This document shows positions 9,684 through 20,738 of a stretch of 64,000 bases of DNA, piece by piece. The stretch is from Plasmopara viticola (Eukaryota; Oomycota; Peronosporomycetes; Peronosporales; Peronosporaceae), in assembly GCA_001695595.3 (NCBI GenBank), contig MBPM02000019.1, forward strand, positions 310,001 through 374,000, given 5' to 3'. A program made the position numbers and the translations under genes. The notes beneath the pieces were generated by a model, which saw only the letters and a program-made list of their open reading frames with translations, was not told the DNA's origin and made no database searches. Each line of letters begins with the position of its first letter. Position 1 is the first letter of the stretch.

Positions 9684-12600
9684 CTAATGCTGTGTGTCCA
9701 TTGTTGCTGACTTGGTCTTGATTCCGGATGCTTCGCGCAAATATTTCAGTATCTTTGTTCCAACTGCCTTCGTCAGCATATCTGCAAGCTCACTTTTCGT
9801 GTCGATATATTCGATCTTCAACAGTCTTTCTTACACATTCTCACGAATAAGGTGGTGCTTGAAGTCCACGTGCTTCGTCCTAGCATGGTATCCGGCATTA
9901 TTGGCCAACGCAATAGCACCTTGGTTGTCCTCCCAAACCTGTGTGCCTTCAACTTGCTCGCGACGCATGTCCTTTAGCTTTGCCCACGTCCAAAGAACTT
10001 CTTGTGTGCATTAACTGAAAGCCGTATACTCAGCTTCCGCTGAGCTCAGCGCAACTGTCCGCTGGTACTTCGACTTTAATACCACTGGTGCGCTTGCAAT
10101 CATGACCATAATTCCCGAGACCGAGCGTCTGTCATCCGTGTTGCTGCCCCAATCTGTATCCGAGTATGCTTTGACCGCAACGCTTCCACTTCCTCGGTAG
10201 ACGATACCGATTTGACGCGTGGTCTTCAGATACCGTACTACTCGAATTGCTGCACTCCAATGTTGTAGTCCTGGGTTCTCCAAAAAACGTGGTAGCTGTG
10301 TCACCACGTAAGCAATATCAGGCCGAGTGCATGTCATTATGTGCAGCAAGCATCCAATCAAAGAGCGATAAGGCTTTGATCGCATTGTCGACCGTCCCTT
10401 TTCCGTTGTGGGTGGCTGCTTTGACGACAACTTTAATCCTGATACGCATGGAATTTCAGCACTCTTGGCATCTTGTTGACCGAATCGCTTGACCACTCCA
10501 TCGATGTAGCGAGTCTGTTTGCTCATCAATATTCCAGCTGACCTGTCGTGATCAATTTCCATACCCAAAACAAATTCCGCTTTACCAAGCTCCTTCATCT
10601 TGAAGCATTCTTGAATACTCCCTTCACTTGATTTAATTCTTTGCTGCTTCTTGCTGCAATAATCATGTCATTCAAATATAATCCAACGTAACCAATACCT
10701 TCTTTAGTGCTCTTGACATAAACACATTGATCTGCCCCGCAAATCTTGAAGCCATTCCTGACAGAGACACGATGTTTTGTCTTGTTCCAGGCACTCGCTG
10801 CTTGCCTCAGTCCGAGAACAGCCTTGTTTAGTTGACAAATGTATCCTTGAGCAATGTCGACACCAAGAGGAACTTCCATGTAAACGTTGTCCGTCAACAC
10901 GCTGTTGAAAAAAACCGTGTCGACGTCCAGCTGTTCCATTTGATAGCCACATTTAGCACATACCGCGAGAATTATTCGGATCGTTTTATGTTGGCAACCG
11001 GGGAATATGTCTCGAAAAAGTCAACGCCATACTTCTGCTTGAAACCTTTGGCGACCATTCGTGCCTTGTATCGCACGATAGCGCCATTCTGATCACGCTT
11101 CTTGGCAAATACCCATCGTGATCCAATTGTGCGTCCAATCTTCCCTCGTGGCTGAAATGTTCCATGTTTTATTCTCTTCGTGAGAGCAAAGCTCATCATC
11201 CATTGCTTCACGCCATTTCATTGCATCGTCGCTTGCCATTGCTTGAGTATAAGTAGTCGGTGAGTCCGTATCATCCACAATATTGACGACGTAGGCAAGA
11301 TCGGCTTCCGAAATTAGTCCATCTTCGTCAATCCTAGCACGCTTTGGAGTCGGTGGGCCTTTACTGCCTTCTGTTGACTCTCCACCATCGGAGCCGTTTC
11401 TTAGCATTAGCACTGGCTCACGTCGTATTCGTGTTCGCTCTACTTCGGGCCGAAACACCAAACGATCTTCTTGTTGCACTTGGGAAGGTTGATGATACTC
11501 CGTTAGCTCAAGCCCGTTTCGTACAGGGCTCTCAGAAGGCATTAGCCGCTGTACAACAGCGCTTGGCGTACGATCCACATCATCCATATCGACATCCTCG
11601 ACTGTCTCTTCGACAGCTCCCATGGGATCGTCCGGAACTGACTGTCGATCCACTTGATGCTGAACATTAACTTCATCACCATCCTTAACCACTTGAACAA
11701 TTGTTTCCGGCTCAAGTTCTTGCGTGTCGTAGATGCCGCCCATTTCATGATCATCCAACTTTACAGAGCTGGTCACTATAATCTTGGCATTCTCCAAGTC
11801 AAACACGCGATTGCCCTTGACATTTTCTGCATAGCAAGAAACATACACTTGAAGCTCTTGGGTTCCAGTTTGGTCCGTTTCACATCGTCAATATAAGTGT
11901 AGCCTAGCGAACCAAATGCGCGCAGGTGATCCATTCGAAGCTTCATCTTGAAAACTAGCTCATACGGCGTGATGTCAGGATGGACCGTATTGCTGGAGCG
12001 ATCAATTAAAAAAAACGGCTGTATTTACCGCTTTTGCCCACCATTCCGTCGAAACGCTCTTGTAGTGTAACATGCTGCGGGCTTTCTCTATAATTATCCT
12101 GTTCATACGCTCCGCCACTCCGTTCTGCTGCGGGCTGTATGGGACGAAGCGCTGGTGTACAATGGCGTTCTTTTGACATATTCCAGCCATTTTCTTGTTT
12201 ACGAACTCGGTTCCGTTGTCGGATCGCAAACATCTTAGTCGTGCACCCCACTGGTTTTCGTATAACGTCAGAAACTCCTTGAACTTGCCAGCCACTTCAC
12301 TCTTACTCTTGATCAGAAAAAATGCAACATATCGTGAAAAGTCATCCACAAACGTGAGAATGTATTTGACACCACCCTTCGAGATAGTTCTCATTGGCCC
12401 CATGACATCTGTGTGAACACGCTCCAACACACGTGTCGTCTTTGTCATTGAACGAGACAAAAACACCGTGACCGTCTGCTTGCCCTTCAAACACCCGGTA
12501 CACAATATTTCCACACTTTGCTTGATAATTGGAATACCATTAGTTAATCGCTGTGTCCTGATCAGTGCATCCTTGCTGGGGTGCCCCATGCGGGCATACC

Positions 12601-13083
12601 AAAGCCCCACTGATCGTCAGCCCCGGTAAATTTAATGAGACATGCTTCTTCTTGATCACAGTCAAGAAAATACGACTCTCCTACTTTTGTGTCCGACGCC
12701 ATTGCTTGCTTCTTGTTTCAAATGACACATGACGAACGCGAAAATTCCACACTCATGCCACGCTCTGCCAGCTTGCCAACTGACAGCAACCTTCTGTCGG
12801 ATCGGGGAATGTGCAGAGCTTCAACTATACGAATCCTCATTCCGTTCAAACCAGTCAATTTTTACGTGCCGGCTCCTTTGACAAGCAACATCTTCCCGTC
12901 TGCAATCGTAACTTCGATGCTAGCTTCTAGGCCCTTAATCAAACCAAACAAGTCCTTCCTGTGTGGGGTCATGTGGGAAGTTGCTCCACTGTCAATCAGC
13001 CATCCTGATGACTTCCCTTCACCAACAGCAAACACCGTGTCGTCGCTGTTGAATCTTTTACCGGCCGGGTAGTTCCGCGTCAA
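9684..13083 (-). pseudogene. Copia pol remnant, copy 2
   Basis: Minus-strand pol in several frames. A protease region carries the retroviral-type Asp motif (LIDSGATSHM, about 12960-13000). Next come the GAG-pre-integrase/integrase N-terminus (LWYARMGHPSKDAL, about 12580-12610), the integrase core (12002-12420), a linker (11093-11848), RT (10595-11211) and RNase H (10011-10598, then out of frame to 9684). The RT catalytic box reads YLND where copy 1 has YVDD, so one of the two essential Asp residues is lost. Several frameshifts separate the pieces. Confidence 0.85.
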
Positions 13084-13089
13084 GTGTCC

Positions 13090-13767
13090 AACCTAGTCAC
13101 AATTGAAGCACTTGCCCTTGAATGCGCCGTTATTGAAGGATCACCCTTTCGTCCATTGTCCCGTCCAACTTTGAATCTTCTAGCATTTCCATTTACGCGA
13201 AGCGCTTTCTCCGTAGCTTCTTTCCTCTACAGCCCCTCTGATTCTTTGTGCGGCTAATATCTTGACTCCTATCAACGAAATGTCCCTTGCATTTTCCGCA
13301 ATCGACGAATCAAGTCGTACTCCGAAGGTAGACTGCTGAGAAGTACCACCAGCTGGCGTGACTCATCAATTTGCTATCCCGTAATCTGTAGTTCCACTAC
13401 TAGCTCGTCAAAAGAGTCCAGATGCTCTGCCATGCTTGTTCCACTTTCCATCTTGAAGTCATGTAGTCGACGAGTCATCACGACACGATTGTGAAGAGTC
13501 GAGCGATTGTATAAATTGCGGAGGGTTTCCCACGCCTCCATAGCCCACGTAGCCGACCGAATCTTGGTCTGGTGCTGGATCTCAACGCCTTGAGCAATGA
13601 TGCCTAGCGCCTTGGCATCATTAACAAGCCACGCCTCCGTGACGTCCTTCTCTTCCTTGACGGCCATGATTTGTCCCAGGAGACCCTTCCGCGCCAGGGT
13701 CATCCTCGTTGAACTCCCAGTGGTAATAATTACCACATCCTAGGAGGACTTCGGTGCGCTTGTTCAT
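13090..13767 (-). pseudogene. Copia gag remnant, copy 2
   Basis: Counterpart of the gag in copy 1. Start at the Met of the MNKRTE-like sequence near 13767, a frameshift soon after it, then a 120-codon helical piece (13374-13736, RSATWAMEAWETLRN). The zinc-knuckle region near 13100 (CFNC-like) is decayed. Confidence 0.75.
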
Positions 13768-13817
13768 ATTGGGTGAGAACGTTGCTTGAGAAGGAAGGCT
13801 TGTTGCGGCTGTTAACC

Positions 13818-13963
13818 TGTTAAGTAGGAAGATAAAACCAAAGTGAATATATTTATCTTGACCAATGAACGGCTACCATATGTAATTACTAACTGTAAAG
13901 TACTTGTAAATACTGTGAAGCCATCCACCTGTTCAACATGCATTCAGCAGTGTAATTGTAACA
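13818..13963 (-). repeat. Copia copy 2, 5' LTR
   Basis: 146 bp, plus-strand start TGTTAAGTAGGAAG, end GTAATTGTAACA. Identical in length and closely similar to 9525-9670. Confidence 0.88.
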
Positions 13964-14568
13964 AACCGTGGTACGGTTTCGATAAAAAAATTGTCGTTTC
14001 TAGTTGATTTAGCTGACTAATACGGATACCAAAATTTGAATTTATACTTTACTATAGATATTGATGTTGCTTGTTTTTGCAGATTTCTTAGGTATAATAT
14101 TTTTGTATATAATTTCAAGGGAGATAAAAATGCACATGTCGCTACCAACAACTCCCAATCAGAATTCAATGCTTTCGAATAGCGTTCTTTAAGAAAACCA
14201 GGTGAGTTTGCCTAGCAAAGACGCTGCATCTTTTTTTCTAGGAAGCCGGTACTTTTGGCGATGTTTATTTTGTGTTTTAGATAGTTTTATAATAAATTTA
14301 CTCAATTTTTATCGATATCAATGGCGTGCAAAGCATACATTTCGACGGAATCGGCCTCGTTATACCAGCCCAGGTCATACGTGGCCTCGATTACCGCAGG
14401 CAAACCCTTTATTAATTATTTTATTTGATTTCACAATAGCCCGTTTTTTTTTACGAGACTGTTCAGCCAACTTTATTTTTGATTAAAAGCGAAAAACTCA
14501 ATAGCATCTATATTTTGGTAAGGATTTCCTTACAGTAGCCAACTTCTTTTGCGTAAATTACCACCAAA

Positions 14569-14829
14569 TCATTCCTGGATTGTTCTGATTGACAGTTTTA
14601 GGGTTGGCAAAATATAAATTGTCGATGAATAAATGCAACAGAGCATCGCACCGGCATCTTTTCTAGAAGTATATGCTTCATGCCTGCATGAGTAACGCCT
14701 AAAATTTCCTTGACTTGGTAAAGTGGCAATAAGGGCATCCAGGGTCAAACTCGACGATGCTGAGTCGGATTTAGCGTTGAAATAGGCGATCAAGGAGGAA
14801 ACGTCTGACACGGTTAAGATAGAGACCAC
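14569..14829 (-). pseudogene. Unidentified conserved peptide relic
   Basis: Minus-strand frame with peptide AKSDSASSSLTLDALIATLP. The same peptide is encoded at 27805-28122, where a single-base insertion upstream breaks the frame. In this copy the frame can be read further upstream (VVGQSLTTLRLCEKELQLVV). I do not recognise the family. It could be an exon of a decayed gene carried by the duplicated unit or a chance frame preserved because the duplication is recent. Confidence 0.3.
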
Positions 14830-15199
14830 GAGCTGGAGCTCTTTCTCGCAAAGTCGGAGAGTAGTGAGTGACTGACCGACAACGGAGACGTTGCTGTAAA
14901 GCCAAATCGATACTTTATCCTGCGTACTTTGTAAAGGCTAAGCAAGCCGAACGTATTCGGGTCTGGTGTTTTCCTAGGTAAGGACGTAGCTCACGTGCCG
15001 GTGGTAATTCCGAAGGAAATGGAATACACCAACACAAACCCTACATTTAGTCATTGCTGTCTGTTGGGAAGTTGAGCAGCTTTCTCGTTTCATCTCTCCC
15101 TGAGAAGAGTAGAGCATGGCAAAAATGTCTGGACACATGGTCACGCATGAGCAGTTCCTTGTGGCTTTCAGATTAGTCCTGTATTACAAGAGACTGTAT

Positions 15200-15760
15200 T
15201 TTTTTAAGTGATGCCGCTTCATGTCTCAAGCATAGACCATGTCTATTGCAAACACGTACTTGGACTTCTCACAGTGGACGGAGAACCTCTATAGGATCTG
15301 TACTTGCAATGTACTGAATCATATGTTTCCTCGGTCACGCATCCATCGCTTCAACACGAACGAAGCGTCCTGACCTTGTATTTTCGTAAGTGATGTGCGC
15401 GTCTTTTGGAAAGTAGAATTTCCTGATTTTAACATCAGTGTGGCTACGAAGAAGCTTTTCCAAATGTTGTTCGAGCTTGTTTTAATGTGCTGTATGTGTT
15501 TGGCTACGTTGTGTGGGGCTACAATATTGACTGAATTGCTTTGACGATGGACGCGTGACGAAGACTTCTACTGAAGCCTTTAACTTTGAAGTTTCGGAGC
15601 ACCTATTCATTGTTAAATTTGCGTTTGTAAACTTGTCGTTGCTGTACTTGGCCATAATGCAAGCGTGTTCGGAGATTAAAAAGCTGAATACAGGGAGATT
15701 TCACATTCGAGTAAAAAAATGGTGCGGTTGTCTCCGACGATCATCAAACATTTTTTGAAG
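15200..15760 (+). pseudogene. Degenerate relic of an unidentified gene family
   Basis: Plus-strand sequence homologous to 28340-28930 (same orientation) and to the minus strand of 25597-26138 and 33832-34395. Shared pieces include GATGCCGCTTCA, CAGTGGACGGA and GGGCTACAATAT. In the minus-strand copies these encode VLDDAAS, VDGRR/VDGQR and GYNIDLLALYRG, whereas here the frame is broken. Function unknown. Confidence 0.35.
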
Positions 15761-15924
15761 CCTAAGCTCTGATTTTTCTAAATTTGTTAATGATAATTAT
15801 CTTGCAATATCACGTTTACAAAAGTAGTCTCTTACGTTTGAACCTCGCGGAACGAGGGTGGAATGTACTAGAGGCGATTCATGATTATTGATTGATTATG
15901 CCGACGCAGCATCAAAGTTTTTAG

Positions 15925-15943
15925 ACCACTAAACCAACGGCGC
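15925..15943 (-). pseudogene. Truncated tRNA-Gly, left end of array
   Basis: Only the first 19 nt of the tRNA-Gly(GCC) sequence (5' acceptor strand and start of the D arm) remain; position 15943 is tRNA nucleotide 1. The sequence to its left belongs to the segmental duplication, so this is the array boundary. Confidence 0.85.
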
Positions 15944-16244
15944 TTGCTCCGATCATAGGATTACTATTCAGCCTAAGCACTTTGTACCGCTCAACAATAA
16001 CGCAGAAGGCAATAATATACATCCCACATCTCATTCCTGTCAGCAAATGCTATTCACATACATTTACACCCGTCTTAGGTATCAAGCGCTGTTATTTTGA
16101 CGAGCGTCAAGTTGAAGGCTAGTATGCTCGTCTTCTTGCAAAGAACCTTGTGTCATAGATCGCTCATGTATGTGGGCTCGACGAACTATCTTAAAACAAT
16201 AATTGGTGGTCAATGTGAGGTCTTAAGAACTTGTAGCACAAAAG

Positions 16245-16315
16245 TGCGCCGTCCGGGAATCGAACCCGGGGCATCTCGTTGGCAACGAGATATTTTACCA
16301 CTAAACCAACGGCGC
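16245..16315 (-). tRNA. tRNA-Gly(GCC) copy 1
   Basis: Cloverleaf with a 7 bp acceptor GCGCCGT/ACGGCGC and anticodon stem TCTCG/CGAGA around loop TTGCCAA (anticodon GCC). T stem is CCGGG/CCCGG and the encoded discriminator is A. A box TGGTTTAGTGG and B box GGTTCGATTCC are present, with a short TTTT Pol III stop just 3' on the minus strand (plus-strand CAAAAG). No intron. Confidence 0.97.
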
Positions 16316-16616
16316 TTGCTCCGATCATAGGATTACTATTCAGCCTAAGCACTTTGTACCGCTTAACAATAACGCAGAAGGCAATAATATACATCCCACA
16401 TCTCATTCCTGTCAGCAAATGCTATTCACATACATTTACACCCGTCTCAGGTATCAAGCGCTGTAATTTTGACGAGCGTCAAGTTGAAGGCTAGTATGCT
16501 CGTCTTCTTGCAAAGAAACTTGTATCATAGATCGCTCATGTATGTGGGCTCGACGAACTATCTTAAAACAATAATTGGTGGTCAATGTGAGGTCTTAAGA
16601 ACTTGTAGCACAAAAG

Positions 16617-16687
16617 TGCGCCGTCCGGGAATCGAACCCGGGGCATCTCGTTGGCAACGAGATATTTTACCACTAAACCAACGGCGC
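16617..16687 (-). tRNA. tRNA-Gly(GCC) copy 2
   Basis: Same 71 bp sequence as copy 1; 372 bp downstream of it. Followed on the right by a type B spacer. Confidence 0.97.
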
Positions 16688-16989
16688 TTGCTCCGATCAT
16701 AGGATTACTATTCAGCCTAAGCACTTTGTACCGCTCAACAATAACGCAGAAGGCAATAATATGCATCCCACATCTCATTCCTGTCAGTAAAATGCTATTC
16801 ACATACATTTATTCCCGCCTCAGGTATCAAGCGCTGTTATTTTGACGAGCGTCAAGTTGAAGGCTAGTATGCTCGTCTTCTTGCAAAGAAACTTGTGTCA
16901 TAGATCGCTCATGTATGTGGGCTCGACGTACTATCTTAAAACAATAATTGGTGGTCAGTGTGAGGTCTTAAAAACTTGTAGCACAAAAG

Positions 16990-17060
16990 TGCGCCGTCCG
17001 GGAATCGAACCCGGGGCATCTCGTTGGCAACGAGATATTTTACCACTAAACCAACGGCGC
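16990..17060 (-). tRNA. tRNA-Gly(GCC) copy 3
   Basis: Identical tRNA sequence; 373 bp from copy 2; type A spacer to the right. Confidence 0.97.
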
Positions 17061-17360
17061 TTGCTCCGATCATAGGATTACTATTCAGCCTAAGCACTTT
17101 GTACCGCTCAACAATAACGCAGAAGGCAATAATATACATCCCACATCTCATTCCTGTCAGCAAATGCTATTCACATACATTTACACCCGTCTCAGGTATC
17201 AAGCGCTGTTATTTTGACGAGCGTCAAGTTGAAGGCTAGTATGCTCGTCTTCTTGCAAAGAACCTTGTGTCATAGATCGCTCATGTATGTGGGCTCGACG
17301 AACTATCTTAAAACAATAATTGGTGGTCAATGTGAGGTCTTAAAACTTGTAGCACAAAAG

Positions 17361-17431
17361 TGCGCCGTCCGGGAATCGAACCCGGGGCATCTCGTTGGCA
17401 ACGAGATATTTTACCACTAAACCAACGGCGC
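17361..17431 (-). tRNA. tRNA-Gly(GCC) copy 4
   Basis: Identical tRNA sequence; 371 bp from copy 3. The adjoining spacer on the left has a shortened A-run (CTTAAAACTTG). A second type A spacer follows, breaking the AB alternation. Confidence 0.97.
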
Positions 17432-17731
17432 TTGCTCCGATCATAGGATTACTATTCAGCCTAAGCACTTTGTACCGCTCAACAATAACGCAGAAGGCAA
17501 TAATATACATCCCACATCTCATTCCTGTCAGCAAATGCTATTCACATACATTTACACCCGTCTCAGGTATCAAGCGCTGTTTTTTGACGAGCGTCAAGTT
17601 GAAGGCTAGTATGCTCGTCTTCTTGCAAAGAAACTTGTGTCATAGATCGCTCATGTATGTGGGCTCGACGAACTATCTTAAAACAATAATTGGTGGTCAA
17701 TGTGAGGTCTTAAGAACTTGTAGCACAAAAG

Positions 17732-17802
17732 TGCGCCGTCCGGGAATCGAACCCGGGGCATCTCGTTGGCAACGAGATATTTTACCACTAAACCAACGGC
17801 GC
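17732..17802 (-). tRNA. tRNA-Gly(GCC) copy 5
   Basis: Identical tRNA sequence; 371 bp from copy 4; type B spacer to the right. Confidence 0.97.
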
Positions 17803-18104
17803 TTGCTCCGATCATAGGATTACTATTCAGCCTAAGCACTTTGTACCGCTCAACAATAACGCAGAAGGCAATAATATGCATCCCACATCTCATTCCTGTC
17901 AGCAAAATGCTATTCACATACATTTATTCCCGTCTCAGGTATCAAGCGCTGTTATTTTGACGAGCGTCAAGTTGAAGGCTAGTATGCTCGTCTTCTTGCA
18001 AAGAAACTTGTGTCATAGATCGCTCATGTATGTGGGCTCGACGTACTATCTTAAAACAATAATTGGTGGTCAATGTGAGGTCTTAAAAACTTGTAGCACA
18101 AAAG

Positions 18105-18175
18105 TGCGCCGTCCGGGAATCGAACCCGGGGCATCTCGTTGGCAACGAGATATTTTACCACTAAACCAACGGCGC
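18105..18175 (-). tRNA. tRNA-Gly(GCC) copy 6
   Basis: Identical tRNA sequence; 373 bp from copy 5; type A spacer to the right. Confidence 0.97.
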
Positions 18176-18476
18176 TTGCTCCGATCATAGGATTACTATT
18201 CAGCCTAAGCACTTTGTACCGCTCAACAATAACGCAGAAGGCAATAATATACATCCCACATCTCATTCCTGTCAGCAAATGCTATTCACATACATTTACA
18301 CCCGTCTCAGGTATCAAGCGCTGTAATTTTGACGAGCGTCAAGTTGAAGGCTAGTATGCTCGTCTTCTTGCAAAGAAACTTGTGTCATAGATCGCTCATG
18401 TATGTGGGCTCGACGAACTATCTTAAAACAATAATTGGTGGTCAATGTGAGGTCTTAAGAACTTGTAGCACAAAAG

Positions 18477-18547
18477 TGCGCCGTCCGGGAATCGAACCCG
18501 GGGCATCTCGTTGGCAACGAGATATTTTACCACTAAACCAACGGCGC
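18477..18547 (-). tRNA. tRNA-Gly(GCC) copy 7
   Basis: Identical tRNA sequence; 372 bp from copy 6; type B spacer to the right. Confidence 0.97.
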
Positions 18548-18848
18548 TTGCTCCGATCATAGGATTACTATTCAGCCTAAGCACTTTGTACCGCTCAACA
18601 ATAACGCAGAAGCAATAATATGCATCCCACATCTCATTCCTGTCAGCAAAATGCTATTCACATACATTTATTCCCGTCTCAGGTATCAAGCGCTGTTATT
18701 TTGACGAGCGTCAAGTTGAAGGCTAGTATGCTCGTCTTCTTGCAAAGAAACTTGTGTCATAGATCGCTCATGTATGTGGGCTCGACGTACTATCTTAAAA
18801 CAATAATTGGTGGTCAATGTGAGGTCTTAAAAACTTGTAGCACAAAAG

Positions 18849-18919
18849 TGCGCCGTCCGGGAATCGAACCCGGGGCATCTCGTTGGCAACGAGATATTTT
18901 ACCACTAAACCAACGGCGC
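18849..18919 (-). tRNA. tRNA-Gly(GCC) copy 8
   Basis: Identical tRNA sequence; 372 bp from copy 7; type A spacer to the right with the variant CATTCGTGTCAGC. Confidence 0.97.
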
Positions 18920-19220
18920 TTGCTCCGATCATAGGATTACTATTCAGCCTAAGCACTTTGTACCGCTCAACAATAACGCAGAAGGCAATAATATACATCC
19001 CACATCTCATTCGTGTCAGCAAATGCTATTCACATACATTTACACCCGTCTCAGGTATCAAGCGCTGTTATTTTGACGAGCGTCAAGTTGAAGGCTAGTA
19101 TGCTCGTCTTCTTGCAAAGAAACTTGTGTCATAGATCGCTCATGTATGTGGGCTCGACGAACTATCTTAAAACAATAATTGGTGGTCAATGTGAGGTCTT
19201 AAGAACTTGTAGCACAAAAG

Positions 19221-19291
19221 TGCGCCGTCCGGGAATCGAACCCGGGGCATCTCGTTGGCAACGAGATATTTTACCACTAAACCAACGGCGC
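19221..19291 (-). tRNA. tRNA-Gly(GCC) copy 9
   Basis: Identical tRNA sequence; 372 bp from copy 8; type B spacer to the right. Confidence 0.97.
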
Positions 19292-19593
19292 TTGCTCCGA
19301 TCATAGGATTACTATTCAGCCTAAGCACTTTGTACCGCTCAACAATAACGCAGAAGGCAATAATATGCATCCCACATCTCATTCCTGTCAGCAAAATGCT
19401 ATTCACATACATTTATTCCCATCTCAGATATCAAGCGCTGTTATTTTGACGAGCGTCAAGTTGAAGGCTAGTATGCTCGTCTTCTTGCAAAGAAACTTGT
19501 GTCATAGATCGCTCATGTATGTGGGCTCGACGTACTATCTTAAAACAATAATTGGTGGTCAATGTGAGGTCTTAAAAACTTGTAGCACAAAAG

Positions 19594-19664
19594 TGCGCCG
19601 TCCGGGAATCGAACCCGGGGCATCTCGTTGGCAACGAGATATTTTACCACTAAACCAACGGCGC
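19594..19664 (-). tRNA. tRNA-Gly(GCC) copy 10
   Basis: Identical tRNA sequence; 373 bp from copy 9; type A spacer to the right, also with the CATTCGTGTCAGC variant. Confidence 0.97.
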
Positions 19665-19964
19665 TTGCTCCGATCATAGGATTACTATTCAGCCTAAGCA
19701 CTTTGTACCGCTCACATTAACGCAGAAGGCAATAATATACATCCCACATCTCATTCGTGTCAGCAAATGCTATTCACATACATTTACACCCGTCTCAGGT
19801 ATCAAGCGCTGTTATTTTGACGAGCGTCAAGTTGAAGGCTAGTATGCTCGTCTTCTTGCAAAGAAACTTGTGTCATAGATCGCTCATGTATGTGGGCTCG
19901 ACGTACTATCTTAAAACAATAATTGGTGGTCAATGTGAGGTCTTAAGAACTTGTAGCACAAAAG

Positions 19965-20035
19965 TGCGCCGTCCGGGAATCGAACCCGGGGCATCTCGTT
20001 GGCAACGAGATATTTTACCACTAAACCAACGGCGC
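19965..20035 (-). tRNA. tRNA-Gly(GCC) copy 11
   Basis: Identical tRNA sequence; 371 bp from copy 10; type B spacer to the right. Confidence 0.97.
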
Positions 20036-20337
20036 TTGCTCCGATCATAGGATTACTATTCAGCCTAAGCACTTTGTACCGCTCAACAATAACGCAGAAG
20101 GCAATAATATGCATCCCACATCTCATTCCTGTCAGTAAAATGCTATTCACATACATTTATTCCCGTCTCAGGTATCAAGCGCTGTTATTTTGACGAGCGT
20201 CAAGTTGAAGGCTAGTATGCTCGTCTTCTTGCAAAGAAACTTGTGTCATAGATCGCTCATGTATGTGGGCTCGACGTACTATCTTAAAACAATAATTGGT
20301 GGTCAGTGTGAGGTCTTAAAAACTTGTAGCACAAAAG

Positions 20338-20408
20338 TGCGCCGTCCGGGAATCGAACCCGGGGCATCTCGTTGGCAACGAGATATTTTACCACTAAACC
20401 AACGGCGC
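20338..20408 (-). tRNA. tRNA-Gly(GCC) copy 12
   Basis: Identical tRNA sequence; 373 bp from copy 11; last complete copy. The spacer to its right is type A with more substitutions than the inner ones. Confidence 0.97.
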
Positions 20409-20708
20409 TTGCTCCGATCATAGGATTACTATTCAGCCTAAGCACTTTGTACCGCTCAAATTAACGCAGAATGCAATAATATACATCCCACATCTCATAC
20501 GTGTCAGCAAATGCTATTCACATACATTTACACCCGTCTCAGGTATCAAGCGCTATTATTTTGACGAGCGTCAAGTTGAAGGCTAGTATGCTCGTCTTCT
20601 TGCAAAGAAGCTTGTGTCATAGATCGCTCATGTATGTGGGCTCGACGAATTATCTTAAAACAATAATTGGTGGTCAATGTGAGGTCTTAAAAACTTGTAG
20701 CACAAAAG

Positions 20709-20738
20709 TGCGCCGTCCGGGAATCGAACCCGGGGCAT
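20709..20738 (-). pseudogene. Truncated tRNA-Gly, right end of array
   Basis: The 3' part of the tRNA (discriminator, acceptor 3' strand, T arm, part of the variable loop) ends abruptly at GGGGCAT. The following sequence is the continuation of the segmental duplication (AAGGGGATTA at about 20767, matching about 29115). Confidence 0.88.

Larger units (their letters stand above)
9525..13963 (-). mobile_element. Copia-type LTR retrotransposon, copy 2 (full-length, defective)
   Basis: 4.4 kb element with 146 bp LTRs at both ends and probable 5 bp target duplications, ATCCG before and AACCG after (one mismatch). It belongs to the same family as the element at 558-4328 but keeps the protease and integrase N-terminal region that copy 1 lost. 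Coding frames are interrupted in gag, RT and RNase H. The paralogous sequence near 8480-8500 looks like the empty site (GACGCCGTGCAACGG). Confidence 0.9.
14230..15900. repeat. Segmental duplication block A, left part
   Basis: About 1.7 kb matching 27380-29030 in the same orientation. Examples are GGCCTCGTTATACCAGCCCA at 14360 against the similar stretch at 27470, CCTGCATGAGTAACGCC in both, and ATTATTGATTGATTATGCC at 15883 and 28982. It continues at 20745 after the tRNA array. Contains the protein-like relics described at 14569-14829 and 15200-15760. Confidence 0.75.
15925..20738 (-). repeat. Tandem array of a 371-373 bp unit carrying tRNA-Gly(GCC)
   Basis: About 4.8 kb of near-identical units, each with one complete 71 bp tRNA-Gly gene on the minus strand and about 301 bp of spacer. 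Twelve tRNAs are complete and one is truncated at each end. Start-to-start distances run 372, 373, 371, 371, 373, 372, 372, 372, 373, 371, 373, then 371 to the truncated last copy. Spacers come in two forms: A (CAGCAAATGC, TTTACACCCG) and B (CAG(C/T)AAAATGC, TTTATTCCCG). From left to right they run A A B A A B A B A B A B A, mostly an AB dimer. Repeated short open frames over the array are not genes. Confidence 0.97.

Noticed and set aside
15925..20738. Regularly spaced repeats as a possible CRISPR array
   Set aside because: The unit is about 372 bp, the spacers are not unique, and the conserved core is a tRNA-Gly; the genome is eukaryotic.
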